Positions 19,077 through 26,770 of a stretch of DNA of 64,000 nucleotides are shown here, piece after piece (the stretch's first letter is position 1; the number at the start of each line of letters is the position of its first letter). Location of the stretch: the NCBI RefSeq assembly GCF_900104725.1, contig NZ_LT629758.1, positions 9,634,001 to 9,698,000 on the forward strand, read 5' to 3'. The stretch is from Actinoplanes derwentensis. Lineage in GTDB: Bacteria > Actinomycetota > Actinomycetes > Mycobacteriales > Micromonosporaceae. The notes beneath the pieces are model-generated. The model was not told the DNA's origin and made no database searches. It worked only from the letters and a program-made list of their open reading frames with translations. Made by a program: the position numbers and the translations under genes.

Positions 19077-20024
19077 TCAATCGGTGTGGGGCACCCGCCC
19101 GGCCGGAATCACGCCGAGCCGGCCCTTCTGGAAGTCCTCGAACGCCTGCTTCAGCTCGGCCTGGGTGTTCATCACGAACGGGCCGTAGTGCGCGATCGGC
19201 TCCCGGATCGGCTTCCCGCCCATGATGAACAGGTCCAGCTCGGTCTTCGCCTCGACCCGGATCGTGTCGCCCGGCCCGTGCGTGGCGAGCTGCCCCAGGT
19301 GGAACGGCCGCAGATCGGCGCCGACCCAGCCCTCGCCGCTCAGCGCGTAGACCAGGGCGTTGTAGTCCGGCTGCCACGGCAGGTCGAGCCGTGACCCCGG
19401 CTGCATGGTCACGTGGGCGAGGTTGATCGGGGTGAACGTGCTCCCCGGTCCACTGTGCCCGGCGACCTCACCGGCGATGACCCGGATCAGGGCGCCACCG
19501 TCCGGGGTGGTGAGCAGTGCGGCTTTCGACCCGCGGATGTCCTGATATTTCGGGTCGATCATCTTCGAGGCCCGCGGCAGGTTCACCCACAGCTGCAGCC
19601 CGTGGAACAGGCCGCCGCTCATCACCAGGTGCTCCGGCGGCGTCTCGATGTGCAGAATCCCGGATCCGGCCGTCATCCACTGGGTGTCACTGTTGGCGAT
19701 CGAACCGCCGCTGCCCAGCGAGTCCTGGTGGTCCATGATCCCGTCGATCATGTAGGTGACCGTCTCGAACCCCCGGTGCGGATGCCACGGAGTGCCCTTC
19801 GGCTCACCCGGCGCGTAGTCCACCTCGCCCATCTGGTCCAGGTGGATGAACGGGTCCAGCTCGGTCAACGGCACGCCCGCGAAGGCCCGCCGGACCGGGA
19901 AGCCCTCACCCTCGAAACCCTTGGGTGCGGTGGTCAGCCGGCGAACCGGCCGGACCTCGGTCGCCGGGTCGTGCTCCGGCAGACGGGGCAGAACGAGGAC
20001 GTCGTCGACGGTGATGGCAGGCAT
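19077..20024 (-). CDS. Pirin family protein
   Basis: 315 residues of bicupin pirin type. The N-terminal cupin has the metal site HPHRGFETVTYMIDG and AGSGILHIETPPEH; LHGLQLWVNLP-like FHGLQLWVNLPRASKM and the C-terminal FIMGGKPIREPIAHYGPFVMNT are conserved in pirins. Bacterial pirins include quercetin-2,3-dioxygenases and redox-sensing metabolic regulators; activity is not determinable here. It follows the divergently regulated marR gene with a one-base gap, so the two form an operon. Confidence 0.92.
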   Translation of the reverse strand: MPAITVDDVLVLPRLPEHDPATEVRPVRRLTTAPKGFEGEGFPVRRAFAGVPLTELDPFIHLDQMGEVDYAPGEPKGTPWHPHRGFETVTYMIDGIMDHQDSLGSGGSIANSDTQWMTAGSGILHIETPPEHLVMSGGLFHGLQLWVNLPRASKMIDPKYQDIRGSKAALLTTPDGGALIRVIAGEVAGHSGPGSTFTPINLAHVTMQPGSRLDLPWQPDYNALVYALSGEGWVGADLRPFHLGQLATHGPGDTIRVEAKTELDLFIMGGKPIREPIAHYGPFVMNTQAELKQAFEDFQKGRLGVIPAGRVPHTD

Positions 20025-20025
20025 G

Positions 20026-20466
20026 TCACACGCTCCTGATTTTGGCGAAGACGCGGCCGATCACGGCCAGTTCCTCGTCGTCGAGGCGATCGATGAAGGC
20101 TTTGTGGACGGTGTCCAGGTGGGCGGGGGCGGCGTCGCGCAGGGTCTGCACACCGAGGTCGGTGAGCACGGCCTGCTGGCCGCGCCCGTCCTCGGAACAG
20201 CTCTCCTTGCGCACCAGGCCACGCTTGATCATGGAGTTGATCTGGTAGGTGATCCGGCTCGGCGACAGCACCAGCCGGTTGGCCAGCTCACCCATCCGGA
20301 TCCGGTGGCCGGTCGCGTCGGCGAGCGCGACCATGACGTGGTAGTCGTTCATGCTCAGGCCGGTGGCCGCGCGCAGCTCGTCCTCGAGGCGGGTGTGCAG
20401 TGCCCACGAGCTCTCGATGAAGGTGCGCCAGTGCGCGAGCTGGGTCCCGGTCAACGGTTCGGCCAT
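20026..20466 (-). CDS. MarR-family transcriptional regulator
   Basis: 146 residues with winged helix: LSMNDYHVMVALADATGHRIRMGELANRLVLSPSRITYQINSMIKRGLVRKESCSEDGRGQQAVLTDLG. MarR proteins are dimeric repressors often released by phenolics or oxidants. A TCTGAA-ac-TTCAAA dyad overlaps its own -35 region and faces the divergent acetyltransferase, suggesting autoregulation and control of pirin. The ATG at 20466 is probably leaderless. Confidence 0.9.
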   Translation of the reverse strand: MAEPLTGTQLAHWRTFIESSWALHTRLEDELRAATGLSMNDYHVMVALADATGHRIRMGELANRLVLSPSRITYQINSMIKRGLVRKESCSEDGRGQQAVLTDLGVQTLRDAAPAHLDTVHKAFIDRLDDEELAVIGRVFAKIRSV

Positions 20467-20472
20467 GCCCGA

Positions 20473-20529
20473 ACCGTACTCCTTAAAATCTGAAACTTCA
20501 AATCTGAAAAACCAGGCGGCGATTAGGGT
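20473..20529. promoter_or_regulatory. Divergent leaderless promoters with MarR-type operator
   Basis: Minus strand: TACGGT (20473-20478) is 6 nt from the marR ATG, with TTGAAG 17 nt upstream of it. Plus strand: TAGGGT (20524-20529) is 6 nt from the acetyltransferase GTG. Between them are an imperfect dyad TCTGAA-ac-TTCAAA (20489-20502) and a 10-bp direct repeat aaatctgaaa at 20486 and 20500. Confidence 0.6.
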
Positions 20530-20535
20530 ACGAAT

Positions 20536-21000
20536 GTGAAGATCCGCCAAGCCACCCCCGCCGACGCCGACGAACTGGTCCGCCTGCGCGCCACCATGCT
20601 TCGCACGGTCAGCGCTCAGAACTGGGACGACGACTGGCGTGAACCCGCCCGCGCCTCCCTGGCCCGCCGCCTCGGCGCCGCCGAACCCACCCTCGCCGCC
20701 TTCGTGGCCGACCGCCCCGACGGCCCCGGCCTGGCCGCCTGCGTAGTGGGCCTGGTCGAGGAACGCCTCGGCGGCCCGGGCAACCCCGGCGGCCGGGTCG
20801 GCTACGTGTTCAGCGTCTCCACGGACCCCGACATGCGCCGCCGCGGTTACTCCCGCGCCTGCATGGAGGCGCTCCTGCGATGGTTCCGCGACCAGGGCGT
20901 CCCGATCGTCGACCTGCGGGCGTCACCGAGCGGCGAACCCCTCTACACATCCCTGGGGTTCGTCCGCACGTCCGACCCGGCGATGCGACTGCGCCTTTAA
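20536..21000 (+). CDS. GNAT-family N-acetyltransferase
   Basis: 154 residues. GNAT features: N-terminal IRQATPADADELVRLR, strand V.YVFSVSTDP followed by the acetyl-CoA loop DMRRRGYSRACMEALLRWF (R-x-x-G-x-S variant of RxxGxG), and the closing LRASPSGEPLYTSLGFVRT. Substrate unknown. GTG start at 20536, leaderless. It shares the marR control region, so the MarR protein may regulate it. Confidence 0.87.
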   Translation: MKIRQATPADADELVRLRATMLRTVSAQNWDDDWREPARASLARRLGAAEPTLAAFVADRPDGPGLAACVVGLVEERLGGPGNPGGRVGYVFSVSTDPDMRRRGYSRACMEALLRWFRDQGVPIVDLRASPSGEPLYTSLGFVRTSDPAMRLRL

Positions 21001-21085
21001 AACCCTTCTTCGGTACGCCCGTCAACAGCCCCGCCTCCACCGCGCGAGGCGGGCGCCGGGTCACGGCCGACTCGCGGCCGCCGGG
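21001..21085 (+). repeat. Dispersed intergenic repeat, copy A
   Basis: Starts at the acetyltransferase stop codon. The 43-nt core at 21043-21085 matches 38 of 43 positions of a core at 38261-38303; weaker similarity (aaaaccc, cggtacg, cag..ccgcc) extends back to the stop codon in both places. Both copies follow a gene on the plus strand. Confidence 0.65.
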
Positions 21086-21101
21086 CCGAATGCGATGGCC
21101 C

Positions 21102-21186
21102 GATCATGCGGCCGGCGTCTCGATGGCCAGGTCAGGCGGCCGGTGTGCCGAGGGTCCGGTCAGGCGGCCGGTGTGTTGAGGGCCCG
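21102..21186 (-). repeat. Three tandem copies of the Clp-N gene 3' end with stop codon
   Basis: Units at 21159-21186, 21131-21158 and 21102-21130 (28, 28, 29 nt). Read on the minus strand they encode RALNTPAA-stop (the real end of the gene), then RTLGTPAA-stop, then LAIETPAA-stop. The two 28-mers differ at 3 positions. Confidence 0.75.
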
Positions 21187-21774
21187 GGTGAGGCGGTCGC
21201 GGGCGACGTCGAAGTCGACGCCGCGCTCGGTCAGGATCAGCATGGCCAGCCCTTGGCCCTCCCGCAGGATGCCGAGCATGATGTGTTCCGGCGCGATGTA
21301 GTTGTGTTTGAGCCGGAGCGCTTCCCGCAACGACAGCTCGAGCACCTTCTTGTTGCGAGCCGAGAACGGCCGGTGTTGATATCCGGCGGAGAGCCGCCCG
21401 AAGATCCCCTTCTTCTTCGGTGCCGGCCGCGGCAGCCGCAGTGCTCCGGCCCCGAAGTTCTCCTCGATGGCGGCCCGGACCGCCTCCAGGTCGATGCCGA
21501 TGGACTTGAGTACTTCGGCGTCCTCGGCGTCCCGGTCGGCGATGGACTGGGCCGGGGTATCGCCGCCGAGGTGCCGGATGATCGCCGCCCGGACGAACTG
21601 TTCGTCGACCTCACCGGCGGCGCTGTGCAGAGCCGCGCGGATCGTCGGGTCCTCTCCGGCGACCAGCGCCAGCAGGGTGTGTTCGGTGCCGATCGTGTGC
21701 TGTCCCAGTGTGGCGGCCTGCTGCTGGGCACCGATCACGGTGTCGCGGGCGGCTTTGGTGAATCGTTCGAACAT
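21160..21774 (-). CDS. Clp protease N-terminal domain protein
   Basis: 204 residues with two Clp-N repeats: MFERFTKAARDTVIGAQQQAATLGQHTIGTEHTLLALVAGE near the start and FSARNKKVLELSLREALRLKHNYIAPEHIMLGILREGQGLAMLIL near the end. There are no AAA+ modules, so it is not an unfoldase; such stand-alone N domains may bind adaptors or substrates of ClpC/ClpP. It follows an HTH gene with a one-base gap and was probably transcribed with it. Confidence 0.88.
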   Translation of the reverse strand: MFERFTKAARDTVIGAQQQAATLGQHTIGTEHTLLALVAGEDPTIRAALHSAAGEVDEQFVRAAIIRHLGGDTPAQSIADRDAEDAEVLKSIGIDLEAVRAAIEENFGAGALRLPRPAPKKKGIFGRLSAGYQHRPFSARNKKVLELSLREALRLKHNYIAPEHIMLGILREGQGLAMLILTERGVDFDVARDRLTRALNTPAA

Positions 21775-21775
21775 C

Positions 21776-22012
21776 TCAGTCCTTCCGCGGGTCGGGCATC
21801 GGCATCAGGCGGGCATGCTTCTTGTGCACGCCCTGTCGGGTCACGTCGAGGGCGTCGGCGATCTCCTGCCAGGACCATCCTCTGGCCCGGGCGTTGGCGA
21901 CCTGAAGTTGCTCGAGCCCTTCGAGCAGACGCCGCAACGCCACCACCGCCCGCAGCCCGACCCGGGGGTCAGTGCTGCCAGCAGCCGCGGCAAGCTCGGT
22001 AGCTTCACTCAT
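21776..22012 (-). CDS. Small helix-turn-helix protein
   Basis: 78 residues. The C-terminal half has ARARGWSWQEIADALDVTRQGVHKKHARL, a sigma-70-region-4/HTH-like DNA-binding unit; the N-terminal half is helical (AVVALRRLLEGLEQLQVANA). Such proteins are commonly paired with Clp-N proteins in actinobacteria. Three GTTGAC-type boxes lie in its promoter, so autoregulation is likely. The ATG at 22012 sits 6 nt after the -10 hexamer, indicating a leaderless message. Confidence 0.82.
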   Translation of the reverse strand: MSEATELAAAAGSTDPRVGLRAVVALRRLLEGLEQLQVANARARGWSWQEIADALDVTRQGVHKKHARLMPMPDPRKD

Positions 22013-22018
22013 GCCGTC

Positions 22019-22058
22019 AACGTACGTTGACACCCCGACATTGTCAACCAAAGTTGAC
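22019..22058 (-). promoter_or_regulatory. Promoter of the HTH/Clp-N operon with GTTGACA boxes
   Basis: On the minus strand TTGACA (22042-22047) and TACGTT (22019-22024) are separated by 17 nt, and the ATG follows 6 nt later. GTTGACA (22026-22032) and TGTCAAC (22042-22048) form a 7-bp inverted repeat with 9-nt spacer; a third GTTGAC is at 22053-22058. This is the best -35/-10 pair in the window. Confidence 0.75.
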
Positions 22059-22070
22059 GCACCCGCCCGC

Positions 22071-22188
22071 GGTGAGTTGCGGTGCGTTTCGAACCCGAAT
22101 TCACCACGCAGTTGCGGGGTAGCCAGTGCGTGGTGAGTCGGGGTGCGTATCGAACCCGGACTCACCGCACGCGGTTGCCGGGGTGTCC
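22071..22188. repeat. Two-copy hairpin element, 61-bp period, with compensatory change
   Basis: Copy 1 (22071-22124) and copy 2 (22132-22188) share ggtgagt, ggtgcgtwtcgaacccg, tcacc and a gttgc.gggg tail. Each folds: GGTGAGTT/AATTCACC in copy 1 and GGTGAGTC/GACTCACC in copy 2, so the eighth pair is T-A in one and C-G in the other, and the sixth is G.T or G-C. The loop sequence is conserved. Confidence 0.65.
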
Positions 22189-22261
22189 GTACGAGGGGTG
22201 GAAACGCGGAGAGACCGGTCCCGAAGGGCCGGCCTCTTCCACGTGGGGAGGGTGGGTTTGT

Positions 22262-23038
22262 TCAGTCCCAGGCGGGCAGGCTGCCCAGGGAGACGGTCAG
22301 TTCGACCGGGTGGTGCACCGGTGCGGCGATGGTGAAGCGGGCGCCGAACGGGTCGCGCAGTTCGGCGAGGGCGGTCAGGCCGGCTTCGGACGGTTCCAGG
22401 ATGACCGCGCCGCCCATGCGTTCGCAGTGGTCGGCGGTGGCCTGGATGTCCTCGACCTGGAAAGCGGCACGCCACCAGGCGCCCCGGTATCCGGGTGCCA
22501 GACCGGCGATGGCGTCGTGCGCGTGGTTGAGCCATTCGCCGGAGCCGAATTCGTGCTGCAGCAGCCAGCCGAACGCGGAGCCGTAGAAGCGGGCCGCGGC
22601 GTCCGCGTCGTCGGTGATGAGTTCCGGCCAGGACATCGTGCCGGGCTCGGCACCGGCTTGCGCCCCGGCGAAGTCGTGCCCCTGCCACAGGCCGATGATG
22701 GCCCCGTTCGGGTCGGCGACGATCGCGCGCCGCCCGCCGTGCGCCTCGGCCGGGTGGCTCAGGCAGTGCCCGCCGGAGAGGGCGACCTGCTCGAGGGTCT
22801 CTTCGAGGTCGGGTGTGCTCAGGTGGGTGAGCCACCCGTCGGGACGGTCGTACTGACTGCGGGTGAGGCCGGCGACGGCGCGTCCGCCGAGCTTGAACCG
22901 ATCACCCGCCGACTCCCAGCCGAACAACTCTGCGTAGAACTGTGCCGCGCGTGCGGGATCCGCACTCGCCAGTTCGACCCAGCAAGGTGTCAATGGTGCA
23001 TAGCCTCTGATCCGCATGAGCCGCTCCATGGTGGACAT
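22262..23038 (-). CDS. VOC (glyoxalase/dioxygenase fold) protein, two domains
   Basis: 258 residues with two VOC modules: PCWVELASADPARAAQFYAELFGWE (about 18-42) and MSWPELITDDADAAARFYGSAFGWLL (about 135-160), each ending in the typical (I/V).DP.GA..(G/T)(I/L) strand (VADPNGAIIGLWQG, LRDPFGARFTIAAP). Family members include glyoxalase I, bleomycin-binding and extradiol dioxygenase proteins; the function is open. It stands alone, with the two-copy hairpin element downstream. Confidence 0.85.
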   Translation of the reverse strand: MSTMERLMRIRGYAPLTPCWVELASADPARAAQFYAELFGWESAGDRFKLGGRAVAGLTRSQYDRPDGWLTHLSTPDLEETLEQVALSGGHCLSHPAEAHGGRRAIVADPNGAIIGLWQGHDFAGAQAGAEPGTMSWPELITDDADAAARFYGSAFGWLLQHEFGSGEWLNHAHDAIAGLAPGYRGAWWRAAFQVEDIQATADHCERMGGAVILEPSEAGLTALAELRDPFGARFTIAAPVHHPVELTVSLGSLPAWD

Positions 23039-23122
23039 CCCCAGTTACCTTCGTACTCTACGGCACTGATAACGCTTCGTCACCACTAGCCGGTTCATTG
23101 TCCGGTTTAGAGCAGTATTAAC

Positions 23123-24382
23123 TTACTCTTTGTGAGCAGTCGAGTGATCCAGGTAACGCATGACCGGTGTTGCCGCTACTCCGTGCAGCACTACGGACAC
23201 GACGACGACGAATGCCGCGGTGGCCCACAGGAGGTCGGCGTTCGGGAAATCGGCGTGCGTAACTGCATACGCTAAGTAATAAAACGTGCCGACGCCACGG
23301 ATACCGAAGATCGCGATCACCCAGTGTTCCGACGTGCGTCCGGGGGCACCGCGCAAAGCGGCGAAAGCGGACAGTGGACGGACCAGGAAGATCAGTGTGA
23401 GACCGGCCAGAGCGGCCTGCCAGGTGAGCGGCGCCAGCAACCCGCCGACGACCGCGCCACCCAGCAGAAGCAGCAGCAGTACGGTCAGCAGCCGCTCGAT
23501 CTGCTCGGCGAAATCGTGCAGCACCTGGTGGTAGTCGTGGGAGCGCTCAGCCCCCCGGATCATCCGCGCCGCCACGAACACCGCGACGAAACCGTAGCCG
23601 CCGATGACCTCGACCAGCCCGTACGCCAGGAAGGTCGCCGCCAGGGCCAGGAACCCCTCGGAGTGCCGGGCCAGCCGCAACGAGGCGCGTTTGGCCCGGA
23701 AGAACAGCCGGCCCAGCAGCTTCCCGACCAGCAGACCGCCGGCCAGCCCGGCCAGGCCCTTGTAGAGGACGTCCACCAGTACCCAGTCGGTGAACCAGCC
23801 GGCGGGGGCGAGCCCGTGCGCGGCGATCGCGATCGCCGCGTAGACGAACGGGAACGCCAGCCCGTCGTTCAGCCCGGCTTCGGAGGTGAGCGCGAACCGC
23901 ACCTCGTCCTCGGAGTCCTCCTCGTCCGTCGGCTCGCCGACCTGTACGTCGGAGGCCAGCACCGGATCGGTCGGGGCCATCGCCGCGCCCAGCAGCAGCG
24001 CCGACGCCGGCACCAGCCCGGCCCACCACCAGCCCAGCAGCGCGGTCGCCGCGATCGTCACCGGCATCGCCACCATCAGCAGCCGGCCGGTCGACGCCCA
24101 GCGGCGCCGGCTGAACGGGCGGTCGATCTTCAGCCCGGCGCCCATCAGGGCGACGATCACGCAGATCTCGGTGAGGTGCTCGGTCAGCTCCGGATGGGCC
24201 AGCGGATCAGCCGCGGGCAGCCCCAGCGGCAAACCGAAGATGATCATGCCGAGTCCGAGGAAGGCCATCGGCATGGACATCGGGCGCCGCTCCAGCAGCC
24301 GCGGCAGGATCCCGGCGAGCAGGGCCCCGACACCGAAGAGAGCGAACAACGCATCGGACACCGTGACGCCCGCCAGGATCAT
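23123..24382 (-). CDS. Cation:proton antiporter (CPA1/NhaP type)
   Basis: 419 residues, about 12 membrane helices. CPA1 motifs are present: APTDPVLASDVQVG in the fifth/sixth helix region and the ion-binding TSEAGLNDGLAFPFVYAAIA (the conserved ND), plus IFGIRGVGTFYYLAYA near the C-terminus. Expected to exchange Na+ or K+ for H+ at the plasma membrane. Its start overlaps the stop of the upstream PP2C phosphatase gene (ATGA), an unusual pairing that hints at stress-linked co-expression. Confidence 0.9.
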   Translation of the reverse strand: MILAGVTVSDALFALFGVGALLAGILPRLLERRPMSMPMAFLGLGMIIFGLPLGLPAADPLAHPELTEHLTEICVIVALMGAGLKIDRPFSRRRWASTGRLLMVAMPVTIAATALLGWWWAGLVPASALLLGAAMAPTDPVLASDVQVGEPTDEEDSEDEVRFALTSEAGLNDGLAFPFVYAAIAIAAHGLAPAGWFTDWVLVDVLYKGLAGLAGGLLVGKLLGRLFFRAKRASLRLARHSEGFLALAATFLAYGLVEVIGGYGFVAVFVAARMIRGAERSHDYHQVLHDFAEQIERLLTVLLLLLLGGAVVGGLLAPLTWQAALAGLTLIFLVRPLSAFAALRGAPGRTSEHWVIAIFGIRGVGTFYYLAYAVTHADFPNADLLWATAAFVVVVSVVLHGVAATPVMRYLDHSTAHKE

Positions 24383-26583
24383 GCAGGCGCTTTACCCGCC
24401 AAGAGCATCTCGAACCACACGGTCGAGCCGCGCACCGTCGGGTCGGTGCCCCACGAGTCGCTGAGGTCCTCGATCAGGCCCAGGCCACGGCCCCGGCTGG
24501 CCAGGGTGTCGGCACGTGCCCGGATCACACTGCCGCGGGTGCCGGTGTCCGCGACCGACACCAGCAGGCGCTCCGCGTTGAGGTCGATGTGCACCTGGGC
24601 CGGGGTGCCCGCGTGCAGCAGCGCGTTGGTGGTCAGCTCACTGGTGCACAGGATCGCCGAGCCGATCACCGGGTCCGGCACACTCCACTCGCGCAGCCGG
24701 GCGGTCATCCACTGCCGCACCCGGCTCGGCCCGGTCGGCTCCGCCGCCACCTGCATCGTCGCCGACCGGCTCATCGCCATGGCGTGCTCCACCGCGAGGA
24801 CCGCCACGTCGTCGTCGGTGGTGCCCTCGACCGCGGCGGTGGCCAGCGAGCACATGTTGCGCGGGTCGCCGCTCGACGACGCGGCAGCGGCCGACACCAG
24901 CGCGTCCAGCCCTTCGTTGAGGCCGTGGCCACGGCGCTCCACCACACCGTCACTGAACATCAGGATGGTGTCGCCGCGCTCCAGCCGCACCGTGCCGGTC
25001 TGCCAGCGCCCACCCAGCCCCAGCGGGGCGCCGGGCGGCACTTTCACCAGCTCGGCGGTGGCCGGCTCGCCGCCGTGCCCGGCTCGGCGCAACACCGGTG
25101 GCGGATGCCCGGCACTGGCCATGGTGACCGTACCGTCCGACGGGTCCAGAACCCCGTAGACGACGGTCACGAAGATCTCCTCGTTGCGAGACTCGGCGCC
25201 CAGCGAGCCGACCAGCCGGTCCAGCCCGGCCAGCACGCTCGGCGGCGCCGGGTCGGTCAGTGCCATCGCCCGTAGCGCGGCCCGGACCTGCCCCATCACC
25301 GCGGCGGCCCGCACGTCGTGCCCGGCCACGTCGCCGAGCACCATCGCCAGCCGGCCGTCGGCCAGATGGAACGCGTCGTAGAAGTCACCACCGGCCGCGT
25401 TGCCGTCGACGCCCACGTCGTACCGCGCGGCGATGCGGAACGTGTCCAGCTCCGGCAGGTGCTCGGGCAGCATGCTGCGCTGCAGCAACTGCGCCGTCCC
25501 GTGCTGGGCCTCGAACTGCCGGGCCCGCTCGGCGGCCTGCGCGACCAGCTCGGCCGCCGCCTGCAGCAGTGCCCGCTCGGCCGGCAGCCAGACGTGCGCC
25601 CGCCGGAAACCGACGGTCAGCGCGCCCCGCACCGACGGTGTGCGCAGCGGCAGCGCGGCCAGGGCCCGGACCCGGGTCTCGTGCCGGTCGCTGGCCACCT
25701 CCCGCAACGGCTCCCCGTCGGAGACGAACGTCGCCACACCGGTCTCGGCCGCCGCCACCGCGGGCGCCGCCCGGTCCGCGCCGATCCGGCGCCACACCGG
25801 TGGCAGCCGCTCGTCGGCCTCGTCGAGCATCTCGCCCCGGATCCGGCGGACATAGCGATAGGTCAGGCCGTCGTCGACGGCGAGGACACAGTGATCCAGA
25901 TCGAAGGACGCCATCGCGTACGCCAGGACCACTCGGGTGACGTCGTCGATGGTGAGGGCGCCGGCCAGTCGCGCGGTCAGCTCACCGAGGCTCTGCAGCC
26001 GGTGGATCACGTGGGTGGTCTCGGCGGCCACCGTCAGAACCCCGGCCACCTCGCCCCGCGCCGTGCGGATCACCGAGTGGCCGCGGGTGTAGAAGGCAGG
26101 CTCGGTGTGGCCGGGCGCGAACTGCACCTGGCTCTCCGGCTCCAGGATCGCCCGGCTGCTGCGGTGCACCTGCTGGATCACGTCACCCAGGCCCGGCTGG
26201 TCCCACGCGGCACCGAACGCCCGCTGGGCCGGCCGGCCCAGCGCCGACGGGTGCAGCGCGTCGAGGACTTCGGCATAGGCGTCGTTGTAGATGATCAGGA
26301 AGTCGTCGCCGACGGTGAGCAGCATCGGCACCGGGGAGGCGAGCACCAGCTCGACCGCGGCCCGGACCGCCGGATCCCACCGGGTGATCGGGCCGAGCGA
26401 GGTGGCCGACCAGTCGAAGGCGTGCACCAGCGCCGCGCAGCCGGCCCCGGTGTGCTGCGCCCCGGACATCTGCACGGGCAGCGTGGTGAACGGGCCCGGC
26501 GGGCGGCTGTCCGCGCCGAACCCGGCCGCCCCGGATCCAGGCGCCCCGAACGCAGCTGCCCCGAAACCCGCCGTGCCGACCAT
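24379..26583 (-). CDS. PP2C (SpoIIE-type) phosphatase with PAS, GAF and anti-sigma ATPase domains
   Basis: 734 residues: a glycine/alanine-rich N-terminus, a PAS-like region (about 60-190), GAF (about 205-360), a PP2C/RsbU domain (GNAAGGDFYDAFHLADGRLAMVLGDVAGHDVRAAAVMG, MFSDGVVERRG) and a C-terminal RsbW-like HATPase (CTSELTTNALLHAGTP, RGRGLGLIEDLSDSWG). Such fusions carry phosphatase and kinase halves of an anti-sigma-factor switch in one protein. Metal-binding Asp residues are intact. Probably leaderless: TAGGCT is 6 nt before the ATG. Confidence 0.9.
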   Translation of the reverse strand: MVGTAGFGAAAFGAPGSGAAGFGADSRPPGPFTTLPVQMSGAQHTGAGCAALVHAFDWSATSLGPITRWDPAVRAAVELVLASPVPMLLTVGDDFLIIYNDAYAEVLDALHPSALGRPAQRAFGAAWDQPGLGDVIQQVHRSSRAILEPESQVQFAPGHTEPAFYTRGHSVIRTARGEVAGVLTVAAETTHVIHRLQSLGELTARLAGALTIDDVTRVVLAYAMASFDLDHCVLAVDDGLTYRYVRRIRGEMLDEADERLPPVWRRIGADRAAPAVAAAETGVATFVSDGEPLREVASDRHETRVRALAALPLRTPSVRGALTVGFRRAHVWLPAERALLQAAAELVAQAAERARQFEAQHGTAQLLQRSMLPEHLPELDTFRIAARYDVGVDGNAAGGDFYDAFHLADGRLAMVLGDVAGHDVRAAAVMGQVRAALRAMALTDPAPPSVLAGLDRLVGSLGAESRNEEIFVTVVYGVLDPSDGTVTMASAGHPPPVLRRAGHGGEPATAELVKVPPGAPLGLGGRWQTGTVRLERGDTILMFSDGVVERRGHGLNEGLDALVSAAAASSSGDPRNMCSLATAAVEGTTDDDVAVLAVEHAMAMSRSATMQVAAEPTGPSRVRQWMTARLREWSVPDPVIGSAILCTSELTTNALLHAGTPAQVHIDLNAERLLVSVADTGTRGSVIRARADTLASRGRGLGLIEDLSDSWGTDPTVRGSTVWFEMLLAGKAPA

Positions 26584-26770
26584 GCGGAAAGCCTATCCCG
26601 TGTGGGCCGTTTGTACGATGGCCCACCGGCCGACCGTCCGGTTGCTGACCATTCTCCGGTATCGCTGTACAAGAGGGTGCCAGTATGTCTAGCGCTCCGA
26701 ATCACCCTGCGTGAGCAAATGAGACGTATCTGATCTTGGGCTGGAACGGTCGTTCACCTATAGTCGCGGC
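26584..26770. promoter_or_regulatory. Divergent leaderless promoter region
   Basis: Minus strand: TAGGCT (26590-26595) lies 6 nt before the phosphatase ATG. Plus strand: TTGGGC (26736-26741), 17-nt spacer, TATAGT (26759-26764), then 6 nt to the GTG at 26771. Neither start has a ribosome-binding site. No further element is recognised between them. Confidence 0.6.

Noticed and set aside
22080..22160. tRNA T-arm-like ttcgaaccc sequences
   Set aside because: No acceptor, D or anticodon arms can be formed around them; they belong to the two-copy hairpin element.
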